The notes under the pieces: model-generated
Database searches by the model: none
Seen by the model: only the letters and a program-made list of their open reading frames with translations
Told to the model about the DNA's origin: nothing
Assembly: GCA_900544875.1 (NCBI GenBank)
Contig: UQWS01000011.1
Location: 1-61,002 of the forward strand
DNA length: 61,002 nucleotides
Reading direction: 5' to 3'
Source: an uncultured Collinsella sp.
GTDB lineage: Bacteria > Actinomycetota > Coriobacteriia > Coriobacteriales > Coriobacteriaceae
Program-made: the position numbers and the translations under genes
Part shown: in pieces, positions 26,994 through 34,924 of the stretch
Numbering within the stretch: position 1 is the stretch's first letter
Layout of the letters: the number at the start of each line of letters is the position of its first letter

Positions 26994-28112
26994 ATGAATC
27001 CAAATCCCTTTAAGCCAACGGCTGGCAAGCGCCCTCCGATACTCATCGGTCGCGAGTCGGTCATCGAAGATTTTGAGGAAGGGCTCGATAACGGCGCCGG
27101 AGCGCCGGGCAGGCTCATGCTCATTACGGGAAACCGCGGCTGCGGCAAGACGGTTCTCCTGCGGGAACTGCAACGTCTAGCCAATGAGCGCGGATGGGCG
27201 GTTGTCTCCGATTCCGCCTCGCTTGGCTTATGCGACCGCTTGGCCGACGCGCTTCGCTCGAATAAGCCCGTTGTGACGTCAATGGAATTCGGTCCGTCGT
27301 TTGGCCGGATGTCGGTCGAGTCGGCGCGAGCAAAGGGCGAGACGTTGCGAGGGCTGGTCGACGAGCGCCTCAAGAAGCTCGGTCCAGGCAAGGGCATACT
27401 GTTTGCGATTGACGAGGCACAATCTGCGTCAATCGAGGAACTGGCGGCTCTTGCCGTTCTCTATCAGCAGGTGCTCGGAGACCAGGATGCCACGGGCTTG
27501 CCCGATAGCGACCAGCGCGGTCTTGCGCTGGTGCTCGCCGGCTTACCCAGTATGGTTGACGACCTGCTCGAAGAGCCGAGCGTGACGTTTTTGCGCCGTG
27601 CCCAGCAGCGTGCGCTGGGGGCGATTTCTTTGCCCAAGGTGCGCGATTCATATGTCCAGACGGTCAAGGACGCCGGTCTTTACGTTGATGCGGAGACGGC
27701 GGACCTTGCGGCGCGCAAGAGTATGGGGCATCCCTACATGGTCCAGCTGGTGGGATATTACATGTGGCGCTCTGCTGTCCGGCGTGGCTCGCAGATCATC
27801 GAAAGCTGTGATGTCGAGGATGGCCATGCGGATGCCGTCTCCGAGTTCTACGAAGCGGTCGACGCACCCCTGTATTATGGATTGCGCAGTCCGCAACGCC
27901 TCTTTATCGAGGCCATGGCTGCTGACGAGGGTGAGCAGACGCGCATGGCGGATATCATTGAGCGCTGCGACCGCACCCAGAGCTGGGCGAGTAAATATCG
28001 CGCAAGCCTAATTCGCGAGCGCGTCATCGAGGCCGCCGGATACGGGCTCGTCCGGTTTACCGTGCCCATGCTGGGCGAGTACATCCGCGAACGCATTTTA
28101 TGGCATGAGTAG
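26994..28112 (+). CDS. AAA ATPase (Orc1/Cdc6-like fold), paralogue A
   Basis: The 372-aa protein has Walker A GNRGCGKT (46-53), Walker B ILFAIDEAQ near 133, a sensor-1-like LVLAGLP, then a characteristic FLRRAQQRALGAI, and a C-terminal winged-helix region. It resembles ATPases grouped with Orc1/Cdc6 or with mobile-element AAA proteins. A paralogue with the same LAGLP...FLRRAQQ pattern is encoded at 30659-31759 on the other strand. GAGGAGG precedes ATG 26994. Its stop overlaps the start of the UvrA-like gene by 8 bp, so the two are probably coupled. The function is unknown. Confidence 0.8.
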   Translation: MNPNPFKPTAGKRPPILIGRESVIEDFEEGLDNGAGAPGRLMLITGNRGCGKTVLLRELQRLANERGWAVVSDSASLGLCDRLADALRSNKPVVTSMEFGPSFGRMSVESARAKGETLRGLVDERLKKLGPGKGILFAIDEAQSASIEELAALAVLYQQVLGDQDATGLPDSDQRGLALVLAGLPSMVDDLLEEPSVTFLRRAQQRALGAISLPKVRDSYVQTVKDAGLYVDAETADLAARKSMGHPYMVQLVGYYMWRSAVRRGSQIIESCDVEDGHADAVSEFYEAVDAPLYYGLRSPQRLFIEAMAADEGEQTRMADIIERCDRTQSWASKYRASLIRERVIEAAGYGLVRFTVPMLGEYIRERILWHE

Positions 28113-30618
28113 GGTGATAAAAGTGACGGAACAGAAGATGAGCCCGCAGGCTATCGAGGTGCGTGGCGCGCGCGTGCACAACCTCAAGAACATGGATATC
28201 GATATTCCGCTGGGAAGGCTCGTGGGCATTGCCGGCGTGTCGGGGTCGGGCAAGAGTTCGCTGGCGCTGGGGGTTCTTTATGCCGAGGGCTCGCGCCGTT
28301 ACCTGGAGGCGCTCAGCACCTATACTCGACGTCGCCTGACGCAGGCCGAGCACGCCCAGGTGGACGAGGTGCTGCACGTACCGGCGGCGCTCGCATTGCA
28401 TCAGCGTCCTAGTGTGCCAGGCGTACGCTCGACCTTTGGCACCATGACCGAGCTCAACAACAGTCTGCGTTTGCTCTTTAGCCGCTGTGCCCATCACGTG
28501 TGCCCACATTGCGGGGCGCGTGTGGAGCCGAGCCTTAACGTGGCTGCGGGCCTGTCGCTCACGTGCCCCGCATGCGGCCGCGAGTTCTACGCGCCGAGTG
28601 CCGAGGACCTTGCCTTTAACAGCGGCGGTGCGTGTCCCACCTGCGGCGGCACCGGTGTCATGCGCGAGGTGGACGAGGCGAGCCTGGTGCCCGACGAGTC
28701 AAAGACCATCAACGAAGGCGCGGTGCTTCCCTGGGGCACGCTCATGTGGGACCTGATGAAGCAGGTGGCCGGCGAGATGGGCGTGCGTACCGATGTGCCG
28801 TTTAACCAGCTCACACCTCAAGAGCGCGACATTGTGTTTCACGGCCCGGCGGTTAAGAAGCATATTCTCTACGTTCCCAAAAACGGCGAGGGTGCCACGC
28901 CGCTCGATTTTACCTATTACAACGCCGTCTATACGGTCGAGAATGCGCTCGCCAAGGTTAAGGACGATAAGGGACTTAAACGCGTGGCTCGCTTTTTGCG
29001 CGAGGGCCCGTGCCGTGACTGCGGCGGCACGCGTCTCTCCGAGGCTGCGCGCCAGCCCCAGGTGCATGGTATCAATCTGGCGCAGGCCGCGGCCATGACG
29101 CTGGGCGAGGTGATTGAGTGGGTGCGCGGGGTGCCCGTATCCTTGCCGCCCGAGATGCGGCCCATGGCGACGGATATCTGCGATTCGTTTTTGAGCACGG
29201 CTCGTCGCCTGGTCGACCTGGGGCTCGATTACCTCTCGCTCGACCGCGCCGGTGCTACGCTCTCCACGGGTGAGCGCCAGCGTGTGCAGCTCGCCCGCGT
29301 GGTGCGCAACCGGTCGACGGGCGTGCTGTATGTGCTGGACGAGCCTTCGATCGGCCTGCATCCTGCCAATGTCGACGGCCTGGTAGGCGTGATGCGCGAT
29401 CTGGTGGAAGACGGCAACACTGTGGTTGTCGTCGATCATGACACGCGCGTGCTGGCGGAAGCAGACTATCTGGTCGAGATGGGCCCCGTTGCCGGAGCAG
29501 GCGGTGGTCATGTGATCGCCGCTGGCACGGTAGACGAGGTCGAGCAATCGCAGGGCAGCCGCATCGCGCCGTTTTTGCGCTCGGACCCCAAGCGCGTGCG
29601 CCCGCAGGCGGCCGACGACGAAATGTTCGATCAGGGCCATATCCGCATGGCGACCGATGCCATCCATACCGTCAAACCGCTGGAAGTCGATATCCCGCGC
29701 GGCCGCCTTGTCGCGGTGACGGGCATTTCGGGCTCGGGCAAGACGACGTTGGTGCTCGAGACGCTCATTCCGGCACTCAAAGCGCAGGCGGCCGGCGAGC
29801 GCCTGCCTGCCCACGTGCGCTGGGTCGATGCCGAGGGCATTGCGCGCGCCAACCTGATTGATGCCACGCCCATCGGCGCCAACGTGCGCTCGACGGTGGC
29901 GACCTATGCCGATATTCATGATGAGCTGCGCCGCGCCTTCGCCCGTACGCCCGAGGCCAAGGCAGCCGGCTGCAAGGCGGGCGCATTTAGCTACAACACC
30001 GGCGCCCTGCGCTGCCCTACGTGCGATGGCACGGGCTCGATATCGCTCGACGTGCAGTTTTTGCCCGATGTCGAGATCGTCTGCCCGTCATGTCGCGGCT
30101 CTCGCTATGCAGACGCGGCTTCGCATATCCATCGCGAGGGCAAGGACGGCAGCCTGCTTACGTTGCCGCAGCTCATGGACATGAGCGTGGACGAGGCCCT
30201 CGATGCCACACTGGGACTCAAGAAAGTTCAGACGCGTCTGCAGACCCTGCACGACCTGGGGCTGGGCTATCTCACGCTCGGCGAGCCCACGCCGGCGCTT
30301 TCGGGCGGCGAGGCTCAGCGGCTCAAGCTTGCGAGCGAGATGGGCCGCGTACAGGACGATGCCGTGTTCGTGTTCGACGAGCCCACGATCGGCCTGCATC
30401 CGCTCGATGTTCAGGTGCTGCTGAGCGTGTTTGACGGCCTTGTTGCCAAGGGCGCCACAGTTGTCGTGATCGAACACGACCTCGACCTTATCCGTAACGC
30501 CGACTACGTGATCGACATGGGCCCAGGAGGTGGCGACGCGGGCGGGCAAATCGTCTGCGCCGGCACGCCGGGTGACATCGCGGCCTGCTCCAAAAGTATC
30601 ACCGGCCGCTACCTCTAA
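28105..30618 (+). CDS. Short UvrA-like ABC ATPase (UvrA2 type)
   Basis: The 837-aa protein has two UvrA ABC modules: Walker A GVSGSGKSS near 43 with zinc pairs CPHC and CPAC (about 133-157), signature LSTGERQ near 387, Walker B VLDEPSIGLHP; then Walker A GISGSGKTT near 539, CPTC...CPSC near 636-660, signature LSGGEAQR near 732 and FVFDEPTIGLHP. It is about 100 residues shorter than housekeeping UvrA (about 940), mainly in the first insertion domain that holds the UvrB-binding region. The first signature is STGERQ instead of SGGEAQ. Such UvrA2 proteins occur in DNA-damage tolerance and antibiotic self-resistance. ATG 28105 overlaps the ATPase stop; ATG 28138 is an alternative. Confidence 0.85.
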   Translation: MSRVIKVTEQKMSPQAIEVRGARVHNLKNMDIDIPLGRLVGIAGVSGSGKSSLALGVLYAEGSRRYLEALSTYTRRRLTQAEHAQVDEVLHVPAALALHQRPSVPGVRSTFGTMTELNNSLRLLFSRCAHHVCPHCGARVEPSLNVAAGLSLTCPACGREFYAPSAEDLAFNSGGACPTCGGTGVMREVDEASLVPDESKTINEGAVLPWGTLMWDLMKQVAGEMGVRTDVPFNQLTPQERDIVFHGPAVKKHILYVPKNGEGATPLDFTYYNAVYTVENALAKVKDDKGLKRVARFLREGPCRDCGGTRLSEAARQPQVHGINLAQAAAMTLGEVIEWVRGVPVSLPPEMRPMATDICDSFLSTARRLVDLGLDYLSLDRAGATLSTGERQRVQLARVVRNRSTGVLYVLDEPSIGLHPANVDGLVGVMRDLVEDGNTVVVVDHDTRVLAEADYLVEMGPVAGAGGGHVIAAGTVDEVEQSQGSRIAPFLRSDPKRVRPQAADDEMFDQGHIRMATDAIHTVKPLEVDIPRGRLVAVTGISGSGKTTLVLETLIPALKAQAAGERLPAHVRWVDAEGIARANLIDATPIGANVRSTVATYADIHDELRRAFARTPEAKAAGCKAGAFSYNTGALRCPTCDGTGSISLDVQFLPDVEIVCPSCRGSRYADAASHIHREGKDGSLLTLPQLMDMSVDEALDATLGLKKVQTRLQTLHDLGLGYLTLGEPTPALSGGEAQRLKLASEMGRVQDDAVFVFDEPTIGLHPLDVQVLLSVFDGLVAKGATVVVIEHDLDLIRNADYVIDMGPGGGDAGGQIVCAGTPGDIAACSKSITGRYL

Positions 30619-30620
30619 TC

Positions 30621-30653
30621 GATGTGACAAGGGGACTGTCCCTTTGTCACATC
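30621..30653. repeat. 29-bp palindrome, TGTGACA family, copy 4
   Basis: TGTGACAAGGGGAC and GTCCCTTTGTCACA arms lie 3 bp after the UvrA-like stop and a few bp before the convergent ATPase stop (30659), so it is shared by two gene ends. Confidence 0.82.
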
Positions 30654-30658
30654 GATGC

Positions 30659-31759
30659 CTATTTCACGCATTGAGCGGCGAGATAGTCGCGGAAGAACGG
30701 TAATTCAAAAGCGACGATTCCGCGCCCGCGTTCTCCAATGATGCCGGCGTCTATCATGCGGCGTCGGTAGCGGGAGACCTGTTGCGGCGAACGCTTAAGG
30801 CGCTCGACAAGGTCAGCGGTGGTGGACTCTTCCTCGTCATCGAGCATGGCGATAAGAAATCGCTTGTCCTCTGCAGTGAGTTCCCGATAGGTCGCCGCGA
30901 GGATCCGGTCGTCCATTTCATCGCGTGCGATTTTGATTCCCTGGTCAAAGTCGCGAGATGATATTTCCCTCGAGTTGCTCGTGAGATCCCAGGCGCGGTA
31001 ACCCACAAGCTGCAAAAGGAAGGGAAAGCCCGAAATCGAGCGAACGGCCTTATCGATTCCCTCGGCATCTGCCAAGCGGTCGTTTTCCTGGATCGTTCGG
31101 ATCAAGGCCTCGCGCACATCGTAGTCGGCGATACGCCCCAGATGATATTGCTGGGCGCGGCGAAGGAACGAGACCGTCTTGTGGTTCAGCAACGTTGAGA
31201 CGTTGTTGGGAAGTCCCGCCATGAGCAGGGCGACGCGTTTCCCATCGGTCACAAAGTGCTGATACGTGGCTGCGAGCTGGATCATCTCGTCGAGCGTCGG
31301 GTCGACCTCATCAACCGTGATGAGCAGACCCGTGCCCGCTTCGTTGAGCTGGTCGATGATGTCGCTCATACGATACCGCCAAGTCGAGGCATCGTGAACG
31401 CGATTGACCTCGATACTGCCGAGCGGCGCAATTCCGAGACCGGTGACTTCGAAGTTGTTAGATGGGTCGATGAGATGGCCTGCAGCACGTTTCGCCCCGA
31501 ACTCGATTTCCTCAAGCATTCCCGAGAGCGCGGTCGTCTTTACCGCTATCCAGCCGTGGGATTCCGCCTTTGTCGCGAGCGACGACATGAGAGCGGTTTT
31601 ACCGGTTCCACGCGCGCCCGAGAAGATCGAGGTCAATTCCGGGCGTCTACGCTGGCTCAAGAAGGCACGGTCTAAATCCCGAATAATCTGTTGTCTGCCG
31701 GCGAGATGGGCAGGAACCTCACCAAAACTGGGGGTAAACGGGTTCTCGAGATATTCCAC
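30659..31759 (-). CDS. AAA ATPase, paralogue B
   Basis: This 366-aa relative of the ATPase at 26994 has Walker A GARGTGKT (48-55), Walker B LLITVDEVDP near 146, LLMAGLPNNVSTLL followed by FLRRAQQYHLGRI, and a C-terminal winged helix (TTADLVERLKRSPQQVSRYRRRMIDAGII, read in parts). The start is GTG at 31759 with GGAGAG. It faces the UvrA-like gene across the TGTGACA palindrome. Its conserved AGLP...FLRRAQQ block is nearly the same as in paralogue A, so the pair probably arose by duplication. Confidence 0.8.
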   Translation of the reverse strand: MEYLENPFTPSFGEVPAHLAGRQQIIRDLDRAFLSQRRRPELTSIFSGARGTGKTALMSSLATKAESHGWIAVKTTALSGMLEEIEFGAKRAAGHLIDPSNNFEVTGLGIAPLGSIEVNRVHDASTWRYRMSDIIDQLNEAGTGLLITVDEVDPTLDEMIQLAATYQHFVTDGKRVALLMAGLPNNVSTLLNHKTVSFLRRAQQYHLGRIADYDVREALIRTIQENDRLADAEGIDKAVRSISGFPFLLQLVGYRAWDLTSNSREISSRDFDQGIKIARDEMDDRILAATYRELTAEDKRFLIAMLDDEEESTTADLVERLKRSPQQVSRYRRRMIDAGIIGERGRGIVAFELPFFRDYLAAQCVK

Positions 31760-31845
31760 AAAGCTCTCCTTTCACATCGCCGTTTAACTTCATTTTATTC
31801 TAGTTAATTCTGATTAAAAGCGATGGCTCGTTATTTGGTGCATCA

Positions 31846-31932
31846 ATGTGACAAAGCCAATTTGTCAAGGGTTAGAGGGTTTGAAAATCTACCATTTCTA
31901 CCCCGTCCCCAAATGGCAGGTCTGTCACATTC
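31846..31932. repeat. Degenerate TGTGACA-type element
   Basis: AATGTGACA (31846-) and TGTCACATT (ending about 31932) are inverted arms separated by about 70 bp of AT-rich, non-coding sequence containing a broken core. The right arm touches the trmL stop (31925). It may be a decayed or split copy of the 29-bp element. Confidence 0.4.
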
Positions 31933-32524
31933 CCGGAAAGGCTGTCTGGCGCAGGGCCTCGTAGAGGACGATGGCGGCGCTGTTGGAGAGATTGAGAGCG
32001 CTGATGCGGTAGTCGTCCGGATCGACGAAGTTGCCGCAGATATCCTGTTGAAGGATGGCCTCGTGGCTGGCCTCGGTATGCCCGAGCGATTCCTCATGTG
32101 CCTCCCAGGCCTCGGCGTTATCGAGCGAGTCGCAATCGCGCAGCATGGGAATGCGCTCGCAGCGCTCAGGCGCCGCAGCGAGCAGCTCTTCGGGAATCCC
32201 CGAGCTCTCGCTGCCAAAGACCAAATAGTCGCCGTCGCGGTAGGTGCTTTGCGCATAGGTGCGGCGCGCCTTTTTGGTCAGCAGGTGCAGGCGCTCGTCG
32301 GCGGGAGAGAGACCGTTGCGCGCAAGGAAGTCCTCCCAGCCGGCATAGGTCGTCACGTCCAAGTTTTGCCAGTAGCCCAGGCCGGCGCGACGCACTGTCT
32401 TGTCGTCGAGCGAAAACCCCAGCGGCTCCACCAGATGCAGGCGTGCGCCGGTGACCACGCAGGTGCGGCCGATATTGCCCGTATTGGCCGGAATCTCGGG
32501 CGCATACAGCACGATGTTGAACAT
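31925..32524 (-). CDS. trmL: tRNA (cytidine/uridine-34 2'-O)-methyltransferase TrmL
   Basis: This 199-aa SPOUT (trefoil knot) methyltransferase matches TrmL/YibK: FNIVLYAPEIPANTGNIGRTC at the start (N35-type motif 1), LVFGSESSGIPEE in motif 2, and ISALNLSNSAAIVLYEALRQ in motif 3. It methylates the wobble base of some tRNA-Leu. ATG 32524 with AAGGAG is preferred over the longer upstream frame. Family length is about 155-160 aa; the extra 40 residues are an acidic insertion near 140-165 (EAWEAHEESLGHTEASHE). Confidence 0.92.
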   Translation of the reverse strand: MFNIVLYAPEIPANTGNIGRTCVVTGARLHLVEPLGFSLDDKTVRRAGLGYWQNLDVTTYAGWEDFLARNGLSPADERLHLLTKKARRTYAQSTYRDGDYLVFGSESSGIPEELLAAAPERCERIPMLRDCDSLDNAEAWEAHEESLGHTEASHEAILQQDICGNFVDPDDYRISALNLSNSAAIVLYEALRQTAFPGM

Positions 32525-32545
32525 GAATCTCCTTGGCTCAGAACG

Positions 32546-32580
32546 AAAAACCACCACGAAGGGCACCTTCGTGGTGGTTT
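32546..32580 (-). terminator. Rho-independent terminator of the CobW gene
   Basis: AAACCACCACGAAGG and CCTTCGTGGTGGTTT form a 15-bp stem with a 3-nt loop; on the minus strand it ends in a T-run. It lies after the CobW-family stop and before trmL. Confidence 0.85.
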
Positions 32581-32619
32581 GGCGGTTACGTAGGCGAAAA
32601 AATGCCCGCTTGGATAAAC

Positions 32620-33750
32620 CTAGGCGCGGTGCCAGTCGGTCAGGCAGGCATCGAGGGAGGCGATGAGCGCATCCTTGTCCATGTGACGGCCGATGATGCA
32701 CAGGCTCGTCATGCGGTCGCCCGTCTCGTCGTCCCAAATCTGCATGATCTCGGGGTTCTCGTCGATGATCTTCTGCTTCTCGCCCTCGGGCGCGGAGTCA
32801 ACGAACAGACCGTTCTCCATCAGGCGCATCTGGTGGCCGGCCTGCTCAAACATGTAGCACATGTCCGGATCACCGGTCTGCCACAGCGGACCCTTGACGC
32901 GGATGACCTCGTCGGGCCACTCCTGCTCAACAAAATCGGTGAACTTCTGCAGGTCAAACGGCTTGCGGCGCGAGTACACAAAGGTCTCGATGTCGTACTC
33001 GAGCACCTCGGGGTCGTCGTGCTCCTCGGGATGCTCCATGGCCTCGATCCAGGCGGCGGAGTTGTAGGCGCGCATAAAGTCGAAGCGGTCGGTATCGAGC
33101 AGTTCCTCCATGGGGACCTCGCCGTTTTGGGCCTCGACAATCACGGCGTCCTTCTGCAGGCTGCGCACGATGGCCTTGAGCTCGGCGATCTGCTCGGGCG
33201 TCACGGTATCGGTCTTGTTGAGGATCAGCGTAGAGCAGAACTCGATCTGCTGGATGAGCAGACTCTCGATGTCGTCCTCGTCGATATCCTCAGCCAGCAG
33301 GTCGCGACCGCCGTTGAACTCGTCGTACATGCGGGCGCAGTCGACCACGGCCACGATGTTGTCGAGTGCAAGCTTGGGCTGGCCGCCCACCTTGGCCTCG
33401 TCGCAGAAGCTCGAGATGGTGTAGGCGATGGGGATAGGCTCGCAGATACCCGAGGCCTCGATGATGATGTAGTCGAACTTGCCCGAATCGGCGATGCCCT
33501 GCAGCTGGTTGGCAAGGTCGTCCGAAAGCGTGCAGCAGATGCAGCCGTTGGAGAGCGGGATGAGGTCGTCGGTCTCGGAAAGGCCGCCGTCGGCGATGAG
33601 GCTGGCGTCGACGTTGATCTCGCCGATATCGTTGACGATCACGGCGGCGCGGATGCCGCCGTCGTTAGCGAGGATGTGGTTGAGCAGTGTGGTCTTGCCG
33701 GCACCGAGGTATCCGGTAAGCATGATGATCTTCACGGGTTTGTTGGGCAT
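32620..33750 (-). CDS. CobW/COG0523-family metal-handling GTPase
   Basis: This 376-aa G3E GTPase has Walker A TGYLGAGKTTLLN near residue 12, the metal-binding GCICCTL (CxCC) motif near 65, and NKTD for guanine. COG0523 proteins deliver Zn or Co to metalloenzymes. The C-terminal half is strongly acidic. ATG 33750 follows AAGGAGGG; the frame to 33771 adds seven residues without a site. No Zur-type box was recognised. Confidence 0.92.
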   Translation of the reverse strand: MPNKPVKIIMLTGYLGAGKTTLLNHILANDGGIRAAVIVNDIGEINVDASLIADGGLSETDDLIPLSNGCICCTLSDDLANQLQGIADSGKFDYIIIEASGICEPIPIAYTISSFCDEAKVGGQPKLALDNIVAVVDCARMYDEFNGGRDLLAEDIDEDDIESLLIQQIEFCSTLILNKTDTVTPEQIAELKAIVRSLQKDAVIVEAQNGEVPMEELLDTDRFDFMRAYNSAAWIEAMEHPEEHDDPEVLEYDIETFVYSRRKPFDLQKFTDFVEQEWPDEVIRVKGPLWQTGDPDMCYMFEQAGHQMRLMENGLFVDSAPEGEKQKIIDENPEIMQIWDDETGDRMTSLCIIGRHMDKDALIASLDACLTDWHRA

Positions 33751-33836
33751 GTGCCCTCCTTTGTTAGACATGGCTTACAGTTGAATCTTATGCCAAACGC
33801 CTGCTCTTATACCCACGCGCCGGCAAATAACACAGG

Positions 33837-34178
33837 CTACTCCCAGGCTCCCCATACATCGGGGCAATAACCGACGGTGGCCTTTTTGCCGTTGCGCACG
33901 ATGGGCTCGGCTAGAACCTGCTGGTTCTCGAGCAACTTGTCGAAGCGCTGGCTAGGGGTGAGGTGCTGGATGAGCGCGAGCGTCTCCTCGTCCTTGGCCT
34001 TGGGGTTGAGCAGCTTGTCGATGCCGCCGACCGCCTGCATCACGCTCGTGAGCTCTCCTTTGCTCATCTCCTTTTCCTTAAGGTCGATAAACTGCACCTT
34101 GATGCGGCGCTCCTTAAAATAGCGCTGGGCCTTCTTGGTATCGAAGGACTTCTTGGTGCCAAAAATCTGGATATTCAT
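33837..34178 (-). CDS. ArsC/Spx-family protein lacking the catalytic cysteine
   Basis: This 113-aa thioredoxin-fold protein begins MNIQIFGTKKSFDTKKAQRY, where arsenate reductases and Spx have a Cys (CxxC or CxT) in the first loop. Here the segment is GTKKSFDTKKA, so no redox cysteine is present. The later LxxxQRFDKLLEN and AEPIVRNGKKATVGYCPD strands match the family. It starts 12 bp after the stop of the FMN reductase gene and is in the same operon. A regulatory or structural role seems more likely than reductase activity. Confidence 0.8.
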   Translation of the reverse strand: MNIQIFGTKKSFDTKKAQRYFKERRIKVQFIDLKEKEMSKGELTSVMQAVGGIDKLLNPKAKDEETLALIQHLTPSQRFDKLLENQQVLAEPIVRNGKKATVGYCPDVWGAWE

Positions 34179-34189
34179 GTTCCGCCGTT

Positions 34190-34813
34190 CTAACGAATGA
34201 AGTTGGTGCGCTCGCGATCGGCTTCGGGGGCTTCGATGCCGGCAGCCTGCCCTGCCTCGATACAATGCAGGAGCCAAGCCATGTTCTTGCCGATGTTGCG
34301 CATGGTGGCCAGGCCCTCGGCGTCCTGGGCGGCCTCGCCCGGCATGGCACCAAAGACGTTGTTCCAGTATGTGGAGGCCACCACGGGCATCTGGTTGATA
34401 GTGAAGTATTTGTTGAGTACATCGAAGGTGGTCGACGTGCCGCCGCGACGGGCGACGGCGACCGCGGCACCCGGCTTGTGCACAAAGGCCTTGCTGCCAG
34501 CATAGAATGCGCGGTCGAGAGCCGAGAGGATGCGTCCGCTGGGATGCGCATAGTAGACGGGGGAGCCAAAGACAAAGCCGTCGGCCTGTTCGGCGGCAGC
34601 GATCAGCTCGTTGACCACGTCGTCGTCAAAGGTGCAGCGACCGCCAAGCTTGCCACACTGGCCGCAACCGATGCAATCGCGAATGGGCTTGGCGCCCAGC
34701 TGAAACACCTCGGTATCAATGCCTTCTGCATTAAGTTGCTCTGCGACCTCGGTGAGTGCGCGGGCGGTGTTGCCGTTTGCCTTGGGGCTGCCATTGACCA
34801 AAAGAACCTTCAT
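34190..34813 (-). CDS. Flavodoxin-fold NAD(P)H-dependent FMN reductase with a cysteine cluster
   Basis: This 207-aa flavodoxin-like protein has LLVNGSPKANGNT at the N-terminus (FMN phosphate loop), GSPVYYAHPSG for the isoalloxazine, and a CIGCGQCGKLGGRC motif near residues 48-61, with spacing CX2CX2CX6C close to that of iron-sulfur flavoproteins. It may bind an Fe-S cluster and pass electrons from ferredoxin or NAD(P)H. ATG 34813 has GGGAG. The ArsC-like gene follows after 11 bp. Confidence 0.88.
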   Translation of the reverse strand: MKVLLVNGSPKANGNTARALTEVAEQLNAEGIDTEVFQLGAKPIRDCIGCGQCGKLGGRCTFDDDVVNELIAAAEQADGFVFGSPVYYAHPSGRILSALDRAFYAGSKAFVHKPGAAVAVARRGGTSTTFDVLNKYFTINQMPVVASTYWNNVFGAMPGEAAQDAEGLATMRNIGKNMAWLLHCIEAGQAAGIEAPEADRERTNFIR

Positions 34814-34876
34814 CACAAACTCCCTCTGCTGTCGGTGACTTCTGCGGAGGATTATCCCACGAGAGGGTAGATGGCG

Positions 34877-34919
34877 TGGGGCGCGATGTGAAACGGCTTG
34901 TGTTTCACATCGCGCCCCA
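34877..34919. terminator. Perfect 18-bp hairpin between same-strand genes
   Basis: TGGGGCGCGATGTGAAAC (34877-34894) and 34902-34919 pair perfectly with a 7-nt loop. It lies 6 bp after the GGDEF gene stop. There is no T-run, so it is either a terminator of low quality or a member of the palindromic repeats. Confidence 0.55.
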
Positions 34920-34924
34920 TAACG

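Noticed and set aside
25188..27173. 661-codon open frame on the minus strand
   Set aside because: It is antisense to the TetM-like gene, with shadow codon use and no family resemblance.
28105..30618. Housekeeping uvrA
   Set aside because: It is about 100 residues too short, its first signature motif is altered, and its context is not a uvrB or uvrC region.
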